This document shows positions 11,519 through 25,339 of a stretch of 64,000 nucleotides of DNA, piece by piece (position 1 is the first letter of the stretch; each line of letters starts with the position of its first letter). The DNA comes from Acestrorhynchus altus. Lineage: Eukaryota > Chordata > Actinopteri > Characiformes > Acestrorhynchidae. The notes beneath the pieces were generated by a model, which saw nothing but the letters and a program-made list of their open reading frames with translations, did no database searches and had not been told where the DNA came from. The stretch spans positions 5,590,442 through 5,654,441 of the forward strand of contig CM067504.1 in assembly GCA_034509495.1 (NCBI GenBank). Direction: 5' to 3'. The translations under genes and the position numbers were made by a program.

Positions 11519-12542
11519 GGAGAGCGAGATAGACAGACAGAGAGAGGGAGGGAGAGACAGACAGAGAGAGGGAGAGACAGACAGAGAGAGAGAGAGACAG
11601 AGAGAGAGAGGGAGAGACAGACAGAGAGAGAGACAGACAGAGAGAGAGAGAGCACAGAGCACAGTACTGATAACACTAAAAAAGCAGCAACTCTACCAGG
11701 ACCTACAGCAAGCAGGTAGAGTCACAGGCCCTGTAGATGTTTAAACAACCCGACTGGGGTCATCCATCTATCATCAGTTCTGTTTGCACAGATTCTAATG
11801 ATTCACACCTTACTCAGGGTGGCAGCAACACGGCGGCAACTGGCCACCATGAACAGATGTGTACTTGAAGAAAAACACCCGTCAGACAATATATACGTAC
11901 TGCGTCTATGAACCATATATATTATGTCTTCATGCATACAAAGTATACACTGCTGTCCCTCAGTCACTACCACCCGACTCTGCTTTCCTCATAAACAACC
12001 CATCAAACACAACACCAATAAAAACATGCTAATATTACATGGTCCTATTTTTGCAATTTCTGACTGAGGCTGAATTCTGCAGTGGTTTACCTCTAGATCT
12101 TTTTCAGGCTTGGTGGCAGGCTCATGCAAAGACAGCCATAATGAGGGTAATCGAAGACACTTTGGGCGAGTGCTGGATGATACGGATATATAACGTGACA
12201 AAAATACAAAGTGAAAAAATGAGGAAATCCTTCTTCCATTTTTGTACTACTAGTGCGTCACAAAAAATGGAATATTGTGGAAAAATATTTGTGTAAATAA
12301 TCTGTGTTAGTTTCATTCATTTAAACTGTCAGGTCGTATTTTTATTACAAGTAAAGCGACATTTCACACCTTTTTCGTTTTTCTGTTCTGGATGGCTTGT
12401 GGCTCACAAAATTCAAAAATTGAGAATCCAGAATTTTCTTCAAGATTGAAACTAAACATTCTTTTAAAAGTTTAAAACCCAATATAAACGACATCGTCTC
12501 AGCTTATATCTTATATAGATATCGATACATCACCCAGCCCTA
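10736..12542. mobile_element. Non-autonomous DNA element with TAGGGCTGGGTGATAT ends
   Basis: The left end at 10736 reads TAGGGCTGGGTGATAT. The right end at 12542, read on the minus strand, gives TAGGGCTGGGTGATGTAT, so the two are inverted repeats differing at about one position in 16. The motif is the terminal signature of a common fish hAT-like MITE group. No clear target-site duplication was found, so two independent fragments remain possible. The interior holds a very long GAGA/GACA repeat and no transposase. Confidence 0.5.
10999..11651. repeat. 650-bp (GAGA)/(GACA) compound repeat
   Basis: An unbroken purine-rich strand of gaga and gaca tetramers, with rare gata and ggga variants. All frames stay open over much of it because the repeat has few stop trinucleotides. 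The apparent 296- and 250-codon frames (RQTDRERD-like and LSLSVCLS-like) are therefore artefacts and not genes. Confidence 0.97.
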
Positions 12543-13062
12543 CACTGGCAATGCGAGTCTCAGCACTAAGAATCATTTTAAAAAGAAAACTATCCAAAAA
12601 TTATAACCAATCCCACACCGAGACACTACTTCTGTAGATGAAGCTCAACATTATACTCTGTTAAGGTACCTTGATGAGGGTTTGTGAAGCACCTAGTAAT
12701 GTGGGTCCAAACGGGTTCCATATTCAGTCATTCACTATACAGAATCCAGAACGATATCACAAATATCACAAAGTGCTTCACAACAGAACAAAATCTTCAT
12801 TAAAAAATAAGCAAGAAGACAAAAACGGGTCTCAAGACGTCCATTTAAAAACAGAGAGCCCTATGTTTAGTGGAGGAGTATTCAAATAGTTTCCAAAAGA
12901 GCACTACAGAGCATGATGCCTGGAACAATCTGTGTATCCATAAATCAACAGTGTGAAACACTGCAGTCAGCCGTTGTGAGCAGTAACACAATTTTGCAAA
13001 GACATTAAAGCAAAGAAAGAAAAAAAAACTTTCCACTGCATATCAGACATCCTGTAACAAAA

Positions 13063-13295
13063 GGGGCAGTCACGGGCAGGGGGTTAGGGAAGCAACCTTG
13101 TGACTGGAAAGTCGCTGGTTCGATTCCCTGAACTGGCAGGACGTGACATAAGTGCCCTTGAGCAACACTGAACTCCCCAGCTGCTCCTCGGGTGCTGTGG
13201 CTAGGGCTGACCACAGCTTTAGGCATGTGTGCTCACTGCCCCCTAGTGTCTGAATTCAACAGTGTGGAGGTGTGGATGGGTTAAATGCTGAGGAT
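13063..13295 (+). mobile_element. tRNA-derived SINE
   Basis: Contains the B-box 'ggttcgattcc' at about 13118-13128, then 'aagtgcccttgagcaacact', 'ccagctgctcctcgggtgct', '...gctcactgcccc' and a terminal 'ggatgggttaaatgctgagg'. That order is characteristic of a very widespread teleost SINE family. Orientation is plus. Confidence 0.8.
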
Positions 13296-13559
13296 AAGAG
13301 CACTACACTACTGGAGCACGAGCACTACACTACTACACAGTGGGACTATGTACAGCTTTACCAAAATTCAAATCATTTCACCAGTGGCTCAGCAAAGCCT
13401 CAGAGAACCTGCCTGCTCAGCAGCAGCACTACTCATTTACCTGCAGCCTAAAGGAACAGAGCGAGATACGCTGCAGCATCAACTGCAGTATACTGCAGTG
13501 AACACCTCATTAAAGCAGTCAGATCTCACCGACAACACACCCTCACCCATCCGGTGGAC

Positions 13560-13561
<2 letters not shown>

Positions 13562-13611
<50 letters not shown>

Positions 13612-13623
13612 CACACACACACA
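13562..13623. repeat. (CA)n microsatellite
   Basis: About 30 ca units with one aca slip. A shorter ca run follows at 13723-13743. Confidence 0.95.
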
Positions 13624-14588
13624 TAACGCTGTGGCAGCTTGTCAAGATTTGGTCTAAGACAGAGGTGGAAAAGACTGCTTGCACAAACAGGTCAGACATG
13701 CTGGACTGAGCCAGTTCAAAGTACACACACACACACACACACACTTTACAACAAAGAAATAAACAGTGTGAGCCATAAAGAGATATGTAGTGGAGAGGTG
13801 AAGGATAGGACATTACAAACGGAGACACCCACAGGGTAAAGGCCTCAGCACACTTATTATAGGGATGATGTTTGCCCGGCTTTGACAAACAATGTGATTT
13901 AATTGTGGAGCAAACAAACAACTGTGGTGAAGATGACCACGAATCCGTGCGGGGCACCGTGGTCAGCGCCATGAACAAACATGTTAAAACGCCCTCCATT
14001 AGGCCTGGTGACGTGCTAGACTGTCGTGCTTCTGAGATATTCTGAAAAGTTCTGGATGTCTGGGGCAGAGTCTCCAATTTTATTGGCCGATTCTGATTTT
14101 TAATAGAGCCAAAAGTGCCAATTCAGATTTTAATAGCATAGAAAACCATTAAAATTCTCCAACAATAGATGTCTTTAAAGTGAATTTCTCAAAAATCTCA
14201 AAAGGTGATGGTGGTGAAGTCACCGGTCATGGCTGATGAAGCTGAGAAACATCAGTTCCGATCACCGGCCGATCAACTGGTGCACCTTTAGTCAGTACCT
14301 ACCAAAAGAGGTCCACGGAATGACCAGTGAACTGGAGACAGGGTCGTGGACCAGCCTGTCTGCTCAGAGTTAGTGCAGCACAAAGCTCTGAAAGTCAATA
14401 CATCCATGTCTTCTGGTTCAGATCTGTTTAAGTGGCACGAAGTGACCTACACAGTAGGGACGTAACGATGCACTGCAAGACAGTTAAATATCGATGCATC
14501 ACAACGGAAATCGGTCGAGATGTGAAACAAATCTATATCCTTTTGAAACGGTAGAGGGCACATGACGATGTCCAGACAAAAGGAAGGT

Positions 14589-14758
14589 AGCCAAGCTGGC
14601 ATCCATGCTGGAGAATGACTCCCACCCCATACCTCTGGCAGCAGTGGGCAGCTCCTTCAGTGACCAGCTGCTTCACCCCAAGTATGTGAAGAGGCGGTAT
14701 CACAGGTCCATCCTTCCTGCTGCTTTTAAAACACTACAACCCGCACTGCTCTCAGCAG

Positions 14759-14810
<52 letters not shown>

Positions 14811-15060
14811 ACTCCATACAGCATTGGACTCTTTTTTAATATTACAATGTGCAATATTTCTTCCATCTCTCCAGGTGCAATGATCTGTACTGTTTTTGAC
14901 TTATTATTTACAATGTTTATCCTGTGTATCGTATGAACTGCGTTGTTTATCATCTATTTATTTTTTGTATTAAGTGCCTTTGGATCCCTTGCTGTTCATT
15001 TACTACTGTAACAATGTGAATTTCCCCACTGCGGGACTCATAAAAGATGACCTCATCTTA
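14589..15060 (+). mobile_element. LINE 3'-end fragment nested in the hAT-like element
   Basis: A short frame encodes PLAAVGSSFSDQLLHPKYVK, then RRYHRSILPAAF. This corresponds to the C-terminal end of fish non-LTR retrotransposon ORF2 proteins. It is followed by a (CA)24 run and the tail 'gaatttccccactgcgggac', then 'ataaaagatgacctcatctta', typical of these LINEs' 3' UTR. The truncated coding region marks a dead copy. Confidence 0.6.
14760..14807. repeat. (CA)24 microsatellite
   Basis: Perfect ca dinucleotide run within the LINE 3' fragment. Confidence 0.97.
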
Positions 15061-15974
15061 AGTGTGGCAGGATTTTGGCTTCCTCAAGACAGAAAATGAA
15101 AAAGGCATTGCGAAAGTCCAGAGATCCCTGCTTCTGCCTGAAAATGTAGACATGCTGATATTTCTTGAAACAAAAACATGTAAATTCCAAAATGGGAGGA
15201 GCACAGAAAAAGCCATTATTTATTTATTTGATATTCATTTGAATTACTGACCATTTAATTTGGGATAAAAAAAGGAAACTGTCAGTCATCATTAGTGTTC
15301 AGTTTGATTTTGTTAAAAAATGTGTGAGGAAATGGTATCGTGAAGCCAGCATTGTGAATCGTGTTGCAGTGTATCGTTACATCCCTACAACACAGTGTTA
15401 GGCAGCTGGTTTGAAAAGTTGAGGCTGATTGTGTACATGACCCGAGGTGAAGTACTGTTTCTCATTTCTGCTGTTACGAATCTACCAAAATGTACACTGT
15501 CCTTGCAAACATGCCCTTTAAATGAAAGGCTAGAAGGAAGACATTCTAAACCCACAGCTGTCCAAAACGAAAGTCATTGTACAGGAAGCCAAAGCTTTGT
15601 CCTCATATGGACCAAAGACAAAATGCAGTCTATTTTCTATTACAGAAGATCCCAACCTTTTGCAACCGCAGCTCACTTAAGCCAGAACAAAATGTTCCTT
15701 CACGTACTTTTGTTGAAATATCTATAAATATTGGAAAAAAAAAAAGATCACAATCTCTTCATCATGATGATGTTGGACATCCATGAGAGGAAATCTTTCA
15801 TTCAAGCAAAACTAAGCCTTCATATCAGTATTCCCCAATATTTCCTGGAAAATTACATCTCCTTCAACACACAATGATACGTTCCACCACAGTAAAGCTG
15901 CCATTATAAAAACCTTTAATCTGTGAAAAGGAACTTTAATGGGACATTAATAAAAGCTGTCTTTCACATAAGCT

Positions 15975-16110
15975 ATACAGACAAAAGTATCGTGACACCA
16001 GCTCATTCATAATTTTCATGAGGGTATTAAAAAGAGTTTATCCTGCTTTTGTTGGAGAAAGTGTCTCTACTGACCAGGGAAGGCTTTTTACTAGGCTTTG
16101 GAGCTTTGTT
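15975..16110. mobile_element. MITE end, same family as 63857-63942
   Basis: The sequence 'acagacaaaagtatcgtgac', followed by 'gagtttatcctgcttttgttggag' and 'gtgtctctactg', has a clear second copy at 63857-63942 near the right end of the window. The shared block defines a dispersed repeat; its superfamily is not assigned. Confidence 0.5.
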
Positions 16111-16599
16111 GTGAGGATTTGATTGCAGTTATTGAGGTCAGGATGTTCGCCATCCCAACTCAACCCCAATTTCACAAATCATCCCAAAGTCATTGGCTGG
16201 AGCCTCATCATTCCAGAGAACAGTTGCGCTGCTCCAAAGCTCAATGCTGGGGGGGCTTTACACCCCTCAAGCCCATGCCTGGTATTAGGCATGGTGCAAT
16301 AGGTTCATGTTTATCTGCTGCAGAGAGCCCTGCTCTATTCAATACGTCCCTGCTGATACAGATGTGAATACGGGATCTAGACATAATGGTTGCAGCCTAA
16401 AGTATCTTGGACACATGGCAAACATTATTCCATGTCATTGTTTTCAGTGCTAGACCATAAGACAAGGCTTTCAGTGATGTGTGTTCTGCTCAATGGTTTA
16501 ACTTGTTGAACTACAACTGTGAAGGAACTCTCAAAAGAACTCCATCCATCAAGCACCACATGGAATGGTTCCAGAACATTTCCAAAAGGTGGAATGTTC

Positions 16600-19500
16600 T
16601 GCAATCATGTTACGGGGAGTAACGCGATTCTGCCAGCTTCCCCAGATGAACTGAAACTACCCTTCATGTTTTTCAGCCACAAAAAAAAAAGTTTCACTGC
16701 AAAAAAAGTGTGCAAAAACGATTTGTCCTGAGCTTCCCAGAAGCAAAACTCAAGGTGTTGCAAAATTGGAAGTACATTCTGAAAATTGCAGCCACTGAGT
16801 CTTTGATCTAACTTCAAGGCAAGAGGACTCGGAGTGGCTTCTAGCTCCTGATGCTGGAATCAGCAGCTCCTCCCAAACCAAAGTTCTTTTGAAACACAAA
16901 GTTTATATAACCACTAAGAAACATCAGCAAGTGAAGAAGGTACGCAGCGATTATTCATAGCTGGAAGGTTAATAACGTGAAGTGCATATACATAAGTGCA
17001 TATACATATATGCACTAATATCCGCCGAACATTAAGTTCATCGAGCTTGCAGGTTGCCAGATACACACAACTCAATTCCCTTCGCTGTAAAAAGCCATTT
17101 TTATGTGAAGCGATTTGATTGACTTATTTAAAATGAACACAGAGCCAATATCCACTAAACTGGTCCTGCATTGCTGGGGTAACAGGGTGACTGGGGTCAT
17201 AGAGGAACCAGGCACTATGAGTTTGGTTCCTTTCACCCACTCTAGCATTCTCTAATCTGTCTTTCGCAGCTGTGGGAGTGAGAGAGCAGCAGCACTAGAC
17301 CCTAAGTCCCGGCCCACCCAGCCCCAGGGCCCAACTTCCACGGCCTGCAGGGAGAGATAATGCCTCGACAGAGAGAAACAAAAGTAACAATTAATCTTCT
17401 AGTACAAATGTGAGGATCTGTTTCCCCCCCAAAGTCAGCTATATGACTATATGATTCATAATTAATCAACTGAATACACTGGCTCCAATCACAGCAGTTG
17501 GTAATGTGGAATGAGTCTGAAATGTACACCGACATACAGACTCATCAAAAAGTACAGTGTGGCAAGTTCTCAGTACGTGCCATAACTACCCAGTACAAGT
17601 TATACTTGTATTTGTTTTCATCCATAGTTAAAGAGACATAAAGAGACCATATCAAATAGGTCATGGACACCCTGGAGAGAGGAAGTTCTCATCTTCACTG
17701 CCTCTAATCCTACGGTCAGGGTAGAGGGTCAAAGTGATCAGCGTTTCAGCCAGAGGCATGTGTGCTCGGATTGAGTATCGGGCCAAATGTTTACCGTAGT
17801 ACTGCAAGTCATCCGTAACGACAGGACAAAAGGACAGTGCTAGTGGTGTGAGGGTTCGGTCCTCTCACCTACTCCACAGGGTGGACATTTGCAGACTCCC
17901 GTGACCTGGGGTCCGACACCTGGCCTATCTTTGCTTTATTCATAAAATGCTGGCAAACATCCCATTCAACCTGCGTTAGCGGAAAAAGAAGCTATGACAC
18001 CCGTGGAACCTGAGATCGGCACTTTGGGAGCAGTTACATACTACATTCTAGGCTTCATATCTCAGGATCAGAGTCACCTACAGACATCCAGATCAAAAGA
18101 CTTCAATGACAATTCATTATCAGCAAGTAATCAAGCTCAGAAAAAGGCTAAAGTTCACCTAATTCCAACAGAATAAATACAGTTTGGTATTTAATGGCAT
18201 TCAGACCCTGACTGATCAGCGAGAGGAGAGGGGGCTGATATCATCACTGACCCAGATTTTGGGTCATGATGAAATGAAAAACAGAAGGAAGGGGATGTTT
18301 GCTCACACAATGTTCAAGCCCTGCGAAGGGATAAATACTTATTCATACATAAATAACAAAAATAAAGGACTTTTGGGGTAGTTTTCTTAGTCTACTTGGA
18401 CCACTGTCGGGTATGTTGAAGATTCTGTTATTAAAACTCGCCATATTAATCTAATCACTACAAATAATACATCAAACATCTTGCATTTTCAGCTCAAAAA
18501 CACGATGATGAATTTCCAACAGTATTTCCAAGATATAAAGTGTTTTAGTAAAATAAAAAAATAATAATAATCATACAAAGTTTCACTCATGTACATTTCT
18601 GATCACATTTAAGTATCCAATGATCTCCTGAAAATAACAATGTGATAATGTTACTTTCCTATTTTTCTGGCAAATAAAAGTACATAAAACACCAAAAACG
18701 TCCCAAAAATGTGGCTTAGGGTTCTAAAAGGTTAAGGTCTATGGGGAACATACACAAACCACTGTCATGCTGAAAAGAAAATACAAAAATAAAAAATGAG
18801 ATGAGTGCAGTTCACATATATACCATATATAACCAGTTAGATTATAGTGACCCCTTTCCAGTAGCGACTGTGTCATTAGTACTGCGGTCACATGGGCAAC
18901 TAATCAACAAATTAATTAGGCAGCTAATCACCAAACACAGGCCTGATTGCTCAGTGTTTTCTCTGGCTGTGTTAATGAGGCATGTTTTAAACAGTGTTCA
19001 AAATGAAGTAAAACAGTGAGTTTTAGGCAACATTACAGGAAGTCGCAGTTTATATATATATATATATAAAAATAAGTGACATTACGATCTGTATTAGCTG
19101 TTGCTATGACAACACTGTGCAGCTCACCAGCATTGGTGAAACAAGCTTGAGTGTGAAAATACTAAAGACTGGGACCTTAAAACATGACTCGGACAGGTAG
19201 AGTCGGCCTACGTCTGCAGCAGACAGGCTTTTAATTATAATAAAAAATAAAAAAAGGAAATTAAGCTTTAAAAGGTTTGATAGATATGGGCAATATTTAT
19301 TGATCATTTATTGATCAGAAGTAGTGTCTCTCAGTACGGCGTTGGGTTTAACTCAACTTGCCAGACACTTTTTACTGGTGTCCTGTGATGATGGCGACAC
19401 TGATGTGGTGTTAAAAGCAGTCATCGTAACAGTCTGCATGTATGTAGTCCTGCATCCTGCAGCCATCTGCAAGGTGGTGGTACAAATAAGATGACCCTGA

Positions 19501-20360
19501 GGACATTACTGCTTGCTGCATGTCCCCACATCAGACAATCTGATGGTTCTCCCTCCCTGTGATTTGTATAGGTCTCTGGTATGTTTGGCAGTACACCAAG
19601 AAGACCACACTGTGTCCTGGAGCGCTACAGTGCCTCCTGGCAAACTGCTACCAACACAACAGCATGAGTCAGAATGGACACACAATGGGACGACCTCATG
19701 GAGTCAGACAGGTAAAGCAACAAGACTCATCCATGCTACGGTCACATGCACAGCCAAGTGTGAAACCTGAATCGCATGTCTCACTATGTCAAACCAACCA
19801 GTCTGGTTTCATTACTGTTGCTTCCTTCCAGATACAACAAGGTTTATGACAATGAGTGAACAACAAACAAGACTGTAGCATGTACAACATTAAACCCTTT
19901 CATGCCGTTTTTCCGTGATTCATTTAAGCGCGGTGATGTCACTGCAATTCAATGTACCGTTACACCCTTATTTCTCAAGCTGCCATTCCCACAGTGGCAA
20001 ATTCATCAACGTCGCTTGCAGCCTGCATTGTTTAGTTTAGTGACAACTGAAGCCCTGTTCAGCAGGAAGTTCAACATGACATCCAATAAACAAATTCTCT
20101 GATTTCTTATTAGAGCAGTTATTGCTCTTCTCCAAATGCATTTATCTACCCCCATACTTCTGTTTAAACATCAGAAAGGTACACAGCTCCTTACACTGTT
20201 CTGCCATGAACCATGACAAACCAAACTGCTCGGTTATAAGGCTTTTCACAAACAGAGAAAAACGTCTGTAGATGTCACTTGAAACAACCATTGAAAGCCA
20301 GGCTTCAACATGGCATCAAAAAGCCTTCCACTACTGTAACAACATGCATTAGTAAACAGA
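16600..20360. other. MAST2 intron 1, no feature recognised
   Basis: Low-complexity AT-rich intron with a short (TA)n at about 19051-19068. There are no exons, RNA genes or clear transposon ends. Open frames are short and lack support. Confidence 0.4.
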
Positions 20361-20365
20361 ACTAC

Positions 20366-20535
20366 ACCCTTACAAATAATGACTTTTCAAGGGTCCTTGA
20401 GAACTGAAAATGGTTCTAAATAGACCCATGAAGCCTTTGTATGCGGAAAAGGTTTGTTGCATCATGAAAGGTTCTGGAGATTGATGGACAATGTGCTGGA
20501 GATGGTTTTATATGGAATCTTTTTTGAAAAGGACT
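20366..20535 (+). mobile_element. MITE fragment ('aatggttctaaatag' family)
   Basis: The block 'cccttacaaataatgac', then 'tcaagggtccttgagaac', 'gaaaatggttctaaatagac', 'gcatcatgaaaggttctgga' and 'gatggacaatgtgctg' matches a small inverted-repeat element I recognise as abundant in teleosts. No coding content. From 20536 to 24500 nothing further was recognised. Confidence 0.5.
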
Positions 20536-23500
20536 GCAAACAAAGAGCTCCACCTCTTAGCTACAGCCTACTTCATTTGATTTTATTTACTTCCAAAAGG
20601 GATAGTTATGTTCATAGGTTTACATACTCTGGCAGAACTTGATTTGGCTGGAAGCTGCACGAGACGCACTTGGATGTTACAACAAGACATCGATCCAAAA
20701 TGCAAGGCCACATTCGCTACAGCAGAGTGGCCATCTCAGTCCCCTACCTCAAGAACATTGAGCCACTCATGAATGCACAGTTCATGCAAGGCAGCCCAAG
20801 AATTTACAGGAACTGGAGGCATGTTGCCAAGAAGAATGGGCAGCTTTACCATCTGAGAAAATAAAGTGCATCATCTGCAACTACCACGAAAGACAAACTG
20901 TCACTGATGTTAAAGGAGGCAATACACTGTATAAAGAACTAGAGTGTGTACACTTTTGATCAGGGTCATTTGGGTAGTTTCAAGATTTTAAAGGGCAAAG
21001 AATTGTTTGATAAATGGCCTCATCCAACCACGACCCATAAAATAAATAAAAGTTGTTGTATTATTCATATTCTCTGTAAGAGTATGTATATTTATGAGCA
21101 CTGCTGTATTTTACATGAAATTTCATTGATAAACTGTTTCTGCTACTTTAACTCCAGTAAAACATTTGTTTAACCCAATAAAAGCTTCATTACTTCATGG
21201 GTCAATGTAAAAAAATAAGAACAACCACCGTAAAAGTCTGTATACTATGACACCACAAAACCGGAGCCCATACCATGAAAATCCTGCACCGTTTCCATCG
21301 TACGCTGAACCCTGATGGCTTAGAGAGTACAAACACACCGACTGGTTACACTGTATGATATGATGCAGGCAGCTTTCAGGAAAGGAAGGACATGAAACAT
21401 CCTTTGTTTTCATGGACTTGAAAATGAAAGTGAAGAAAGGTGCCGGTCTTGTGTGTGAATAGCTGCTAATAGAAAGTGTAACAAACCATTAATCTTCTCA
21501 ACAGGTAAAAAGAGCAGCTAGAAGCATAATAATTGGAATTCCAAGCATTTTCATTTTGTGACGCAATGTGACCCTTAAGAGTTCATTCCCACTCAAAAGA
21601 ACTCACTCAACAGGCTACATCCCCCCGCAGTGCCCTTTCACTGAGCTAATTAAAAGGCAAAGTTCAGAGGCAGCCCTGAGCCGAGGGCACTGCATCACTG
21701 TCCACTGTGACAAATGGATTCATTAAAACGCATCCCTACTTCTTCCCCACCAAGTTATAAAAGCCCTGCTGGGCTCAGCCATTCTTACTGCAATAATAAA
21801 AACACAAAGATTAACATTTTTCCACCTCGTTCTTTATATCGTTCAAATAAACCTTTTAGACAATTTAGTGTTATTGTTCGTTTCCCATACCTGCTTCAAC
21901 GTCCAAAACCTGTTCCTTCAGACAGTCTGTTCCTAACTTCTGTCTATGTTTTCAACAGCCATAGAGGTCAACTTTAAAAGAGTAGAGCTGTGTATTGGCA
22001 AGAATTCAGCAAGAAGATCCACTGTGATACTGTTGCAAAGTGATACGAAGCAAAATGGGTGAAAAACAAACAAGGCATATAAATACAAAGTATATATGAA
22101 TACAAATTATTATACAAAGTATTCACAGAAGACATGTCACATATTTATGTTTTCAGATCCAAGGATACTCTAATACGGATTCATTTAAGATCTAAATACA
22201 GAAAATTCCAGCACGTTTTGTTTGTCTTTTCACTTAAAAAACACATCACAGCTAAGGAGTCTGTTAGAAACTGATCATCTAATGTTATAAAAATCTTTTT
22301 TAAATTATAATTGAAACTTTTTTTGTATTATTAGATTGACGATTTTAAGATATTACGGATATTAAGTTAGTAAAATACTTGACAGCAGTCTAACTAAAGC
22401 AACAACGTCCACTTTTTGTTTGTTATCTATTATTATTATCCTCTTTTTTTATTACTCATTCTGAAATTTAGTCTATGTAGCGTTTTAGCAACTGTCAGAG
22501 CTGGATTACTCACTGATAAGTGATGTGTCTCTCATCATTGTAGGTTACTCTGATCCTGAATTATGAAACTTCTAGATATCCCAGAACCCGCACTCTGGAA
22601 TGTGCGAGCATCGGGTTTACTGTGTTTTCATGAATCGGTACGGTATCACAAAGCCTTATATCAGGACACTCAAGTGCATGAACATTTTTACACCCCTACA
22701 GAATGACTGACAGTCAGAAAGAACAGAATACCCTGTAAAGGATTTTGTTTCCCATCCATCAGAATCTTTGACAATAGTAATGTCATTGTGTTCATTAACC
22801 TCCTCGGGGTTGGACGGCTCCATCTCCCTGCTCATCAGCTGCAGGAACAGGAAGAATGATGTGACTCCACTCAGACATTAGAGCAGCCAGCTGAACCCTA
22901 GCCACAATGACAGAGATTAGCATTTAGAACTGTCTTTTCTGGGAATATAAAGGCGTGGAAATTGGTTTAATGGCCTTCATGCTGCTGTGTGCTGAGATAA
23001 GGCTCATTTGGCCACTGGGGAGCTGAAGTAAAATTAAGCAGCATCTCAGGTAGAAAAGTACTGAATTAAGTTCATTATAATGCAGCAAAGTTTTTCTCCA
23101 CTTCATAAAAACGATTAAGAAAAAGGGTCAACTTCACCTGCATTACATATGTAAATGATTTTAGCTACAATGACCTTTGCAACTGCGAGAACTACAATTA
23201 ATGCCTCCCATTCAGCCACGTGCATCAGAATGAGGCACCAATTTGCAAATGAATGATGGCACAACTGCAAGTAAGCCTCGATGTATCTTACTGGCTTCTG
23301 AGAATTTTGCAATCATGATGAAAAATCAAATGAAACATAAAAGCAAACTGCACCAGCCCTACTCCCAAACTCACCCATTAGTAGTTTGGATTTGGAGAGA
23401 AGATCTCGAACCGTTCGCACAAAGGATGTCATCCCGAGCCATCCCCCCATGCTTATGCTTTATTTAAAGATGCAGAGCCAGAAAATTGGATTTTCTCCCA

Positions 23501-24505
23501 CCTCCTCACAATCTGATTACCATAAACTGCATAAATTATTCTCTTTTCAGACATTCTCCCTTAATTTAGAACCCTACAACTGTTAGATTTCCCTTCTAAA
23601 CACACAAAGGAGCACTGCTACACTGTTTATGTTGGAATACGGCATAATGCTTGAATTTCTGTCTTAAAATCCACATCTTATAAAATATTATTTGACACAC
23701 AGGCTGCTCAGCTGGTACTCTTGACTCTTTAAACAGAAACAGTGTCGTGACGGAACAATGACAGCAGCCCGTATGGTTTACAGTAAAGAAATCGTTTTAA
23801 CTATAAATCACTTTGAGCATCTACTGTATGTATTGCAGCTGTTTATGAGGAATATCCGAGAGATTTTCTGAAGCAAGAGCATGATTGTGTTCTCGTGCAC
23901 TTTCACCATTACCCCGTTATTCACTACTGTATGAAGTAGCTTACTGGAGAAATACGTCACTGCTACAAAACAGCTCTATATAAAAAACACAATCAGTTCA
24001 CTAGGATGTACTCTGCATTTTATAAAAGGGACAATGGAATAGCTAAGCAACAAGATGACCTCATTTCTAAAGAGGCATGAAGTTAAAGCATGAAACATGA
24101 TCTCTTTAACGGCATGAATAAGCAGGAATATTTTCCATATTTTATAGTTTAAGAAAAAAATAAACGAGTACAGAAGTGTGCAAAACAAAGCCAAATAGCA
24201 AGGTGGAGAGGTGGAACTGGTCTGAGATGATGGGAATGTTTAGGAAAGGAAGGCCGTCACTTTTCAGCTCTTACAGTAAGAGACGTACAGAAAAGGCTAA
24301 AGGCACTGCAAACGTAAAGCCCATACAGAGCACCAAGCTCTCACCTTCCAGTTCTGTTAGGATCAAAATAATGAAATGAAAAAAATTTACAAGCATGTCC
24401 TTATCAGGAGGTTATGGGGGAAGTCGGAGAAGCCACGAGGGACATCAAACTCAATCAACCTTTATTTATATAACCTAGAGTATGTTTAAATATACACTGA
24501 GCCAG

Positions 24506-24865
24506 GGCTGGGCGATATGGACATAAAAATCATATCCAGATATAGTTTTAACTGAATGACGAGATCGTTTTCATTTCATTTCATTCCTTCTTGAGACCTA
24601 AGTTGTCTTCATGCCTCTGTCTTGTGCCCCCTCCTTTTCACAGCAGAGCAATCAAGCTCTGAAACAAAAAGTTTCTCATAATTTAAAAAACTCAGCCCAT
24701 ACCTGCTCTGTTTACATCCTGATATTTCAGAAACAAAGGGGAAAACGACATGTCTGAATTCCCCAGCAAGTAATGGATGAGGGGGGACAATCTTTCAGGC
24801 ATCTTAAAAGTCACCACATTGGATCAAGGGCAAGTTTATCATATCAAATCATATCAAGCAATATC
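24506..24865. mobile_element. hAT-like MITE copy, partial
   Basis: Starts 'cagggctgggcgatatggac', the left-end signature shared with the elements near 10736, 33925 and 34757. The region ends in an AT-rich 'atatcaagcaatatctc'. The right terminal repeat is degraded. Confidence 0.45.
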
Positions 24866-25339
24866 TCTGAAGTTGATTGCCTCAATCTGATTTCCAAAAG
24901 TCAACACCGAAAGTTCAAAACTGTTGTTTGTCACAGGTAACTGAAGATGGAACGACAAAAGAAGAGAGGATTGAGGTGATTCTGATGTCCGGGGAACAGA
25001 GCTGCCGTATCACAGCCACAGACTCACAACCCTCACCCAGAGTGACCACCAATCAGACACAGCACTGTCGTCCCTACAGCCAAATTCCAAAAAACCAGGA
25101 CTGTGAACAACAAGCCATGTAGCCACCATCACGCGACGTCTCGAAGCAGAATGTGGTGTCAGCCAGTCATCCGTTCCAAGTTAACTAAAACAACTACAGG
25201 CTGTCTGACAGTGATTAGAGACTGAAAGTTTAAATTGATTAAGTGACAACATGAGTTGAGTTTTAGAGTCTCCTGTAGTTGGATTCCAGCTCACTGGTGC
25301 ACCGTAGCTAAAAGCAGATTTTTCCAGTCACTTAAAGAC

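Larger units (their letters stand above)
14455..15387. mobile_element. hAT-like non-autonomous element with 8-bp duplication
   Basis: The left terminus is TAGGGACGTAACGATGCACT. The right terminus on the minus strand is TAGGGATGTAACGATACACT (18 of 20 identical). Flanks are ctacacag (14447-14454) and caacacag (15388-15395), 7 of 8 identical, which is the 8-bp target duplication expected for hAT. The interior contains a LINE 3' fragment (14589-15060) but no transposase. Confidence 0.75.

Noticed and set aside
10854..11744. 296-codon plus frame and 250/229-codon minus frames
   Set aside because: They exist only because a GAGA/GACA repeat lacks stops in these frames. The translations are pure RQTDRE or LSLSVC repetition.
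13118..13128. tRNA gene, because of a perfect B-box
   Set aside because: No cloverleaf can be drawn and the downstream body is a SINE. The same holds at 38789 and 40078.
13526..14077. 183-codon minus frame
   Set aside because: Relies on the (CA)n run for a third of its length (VCVCVC) and has no recognisable domain.
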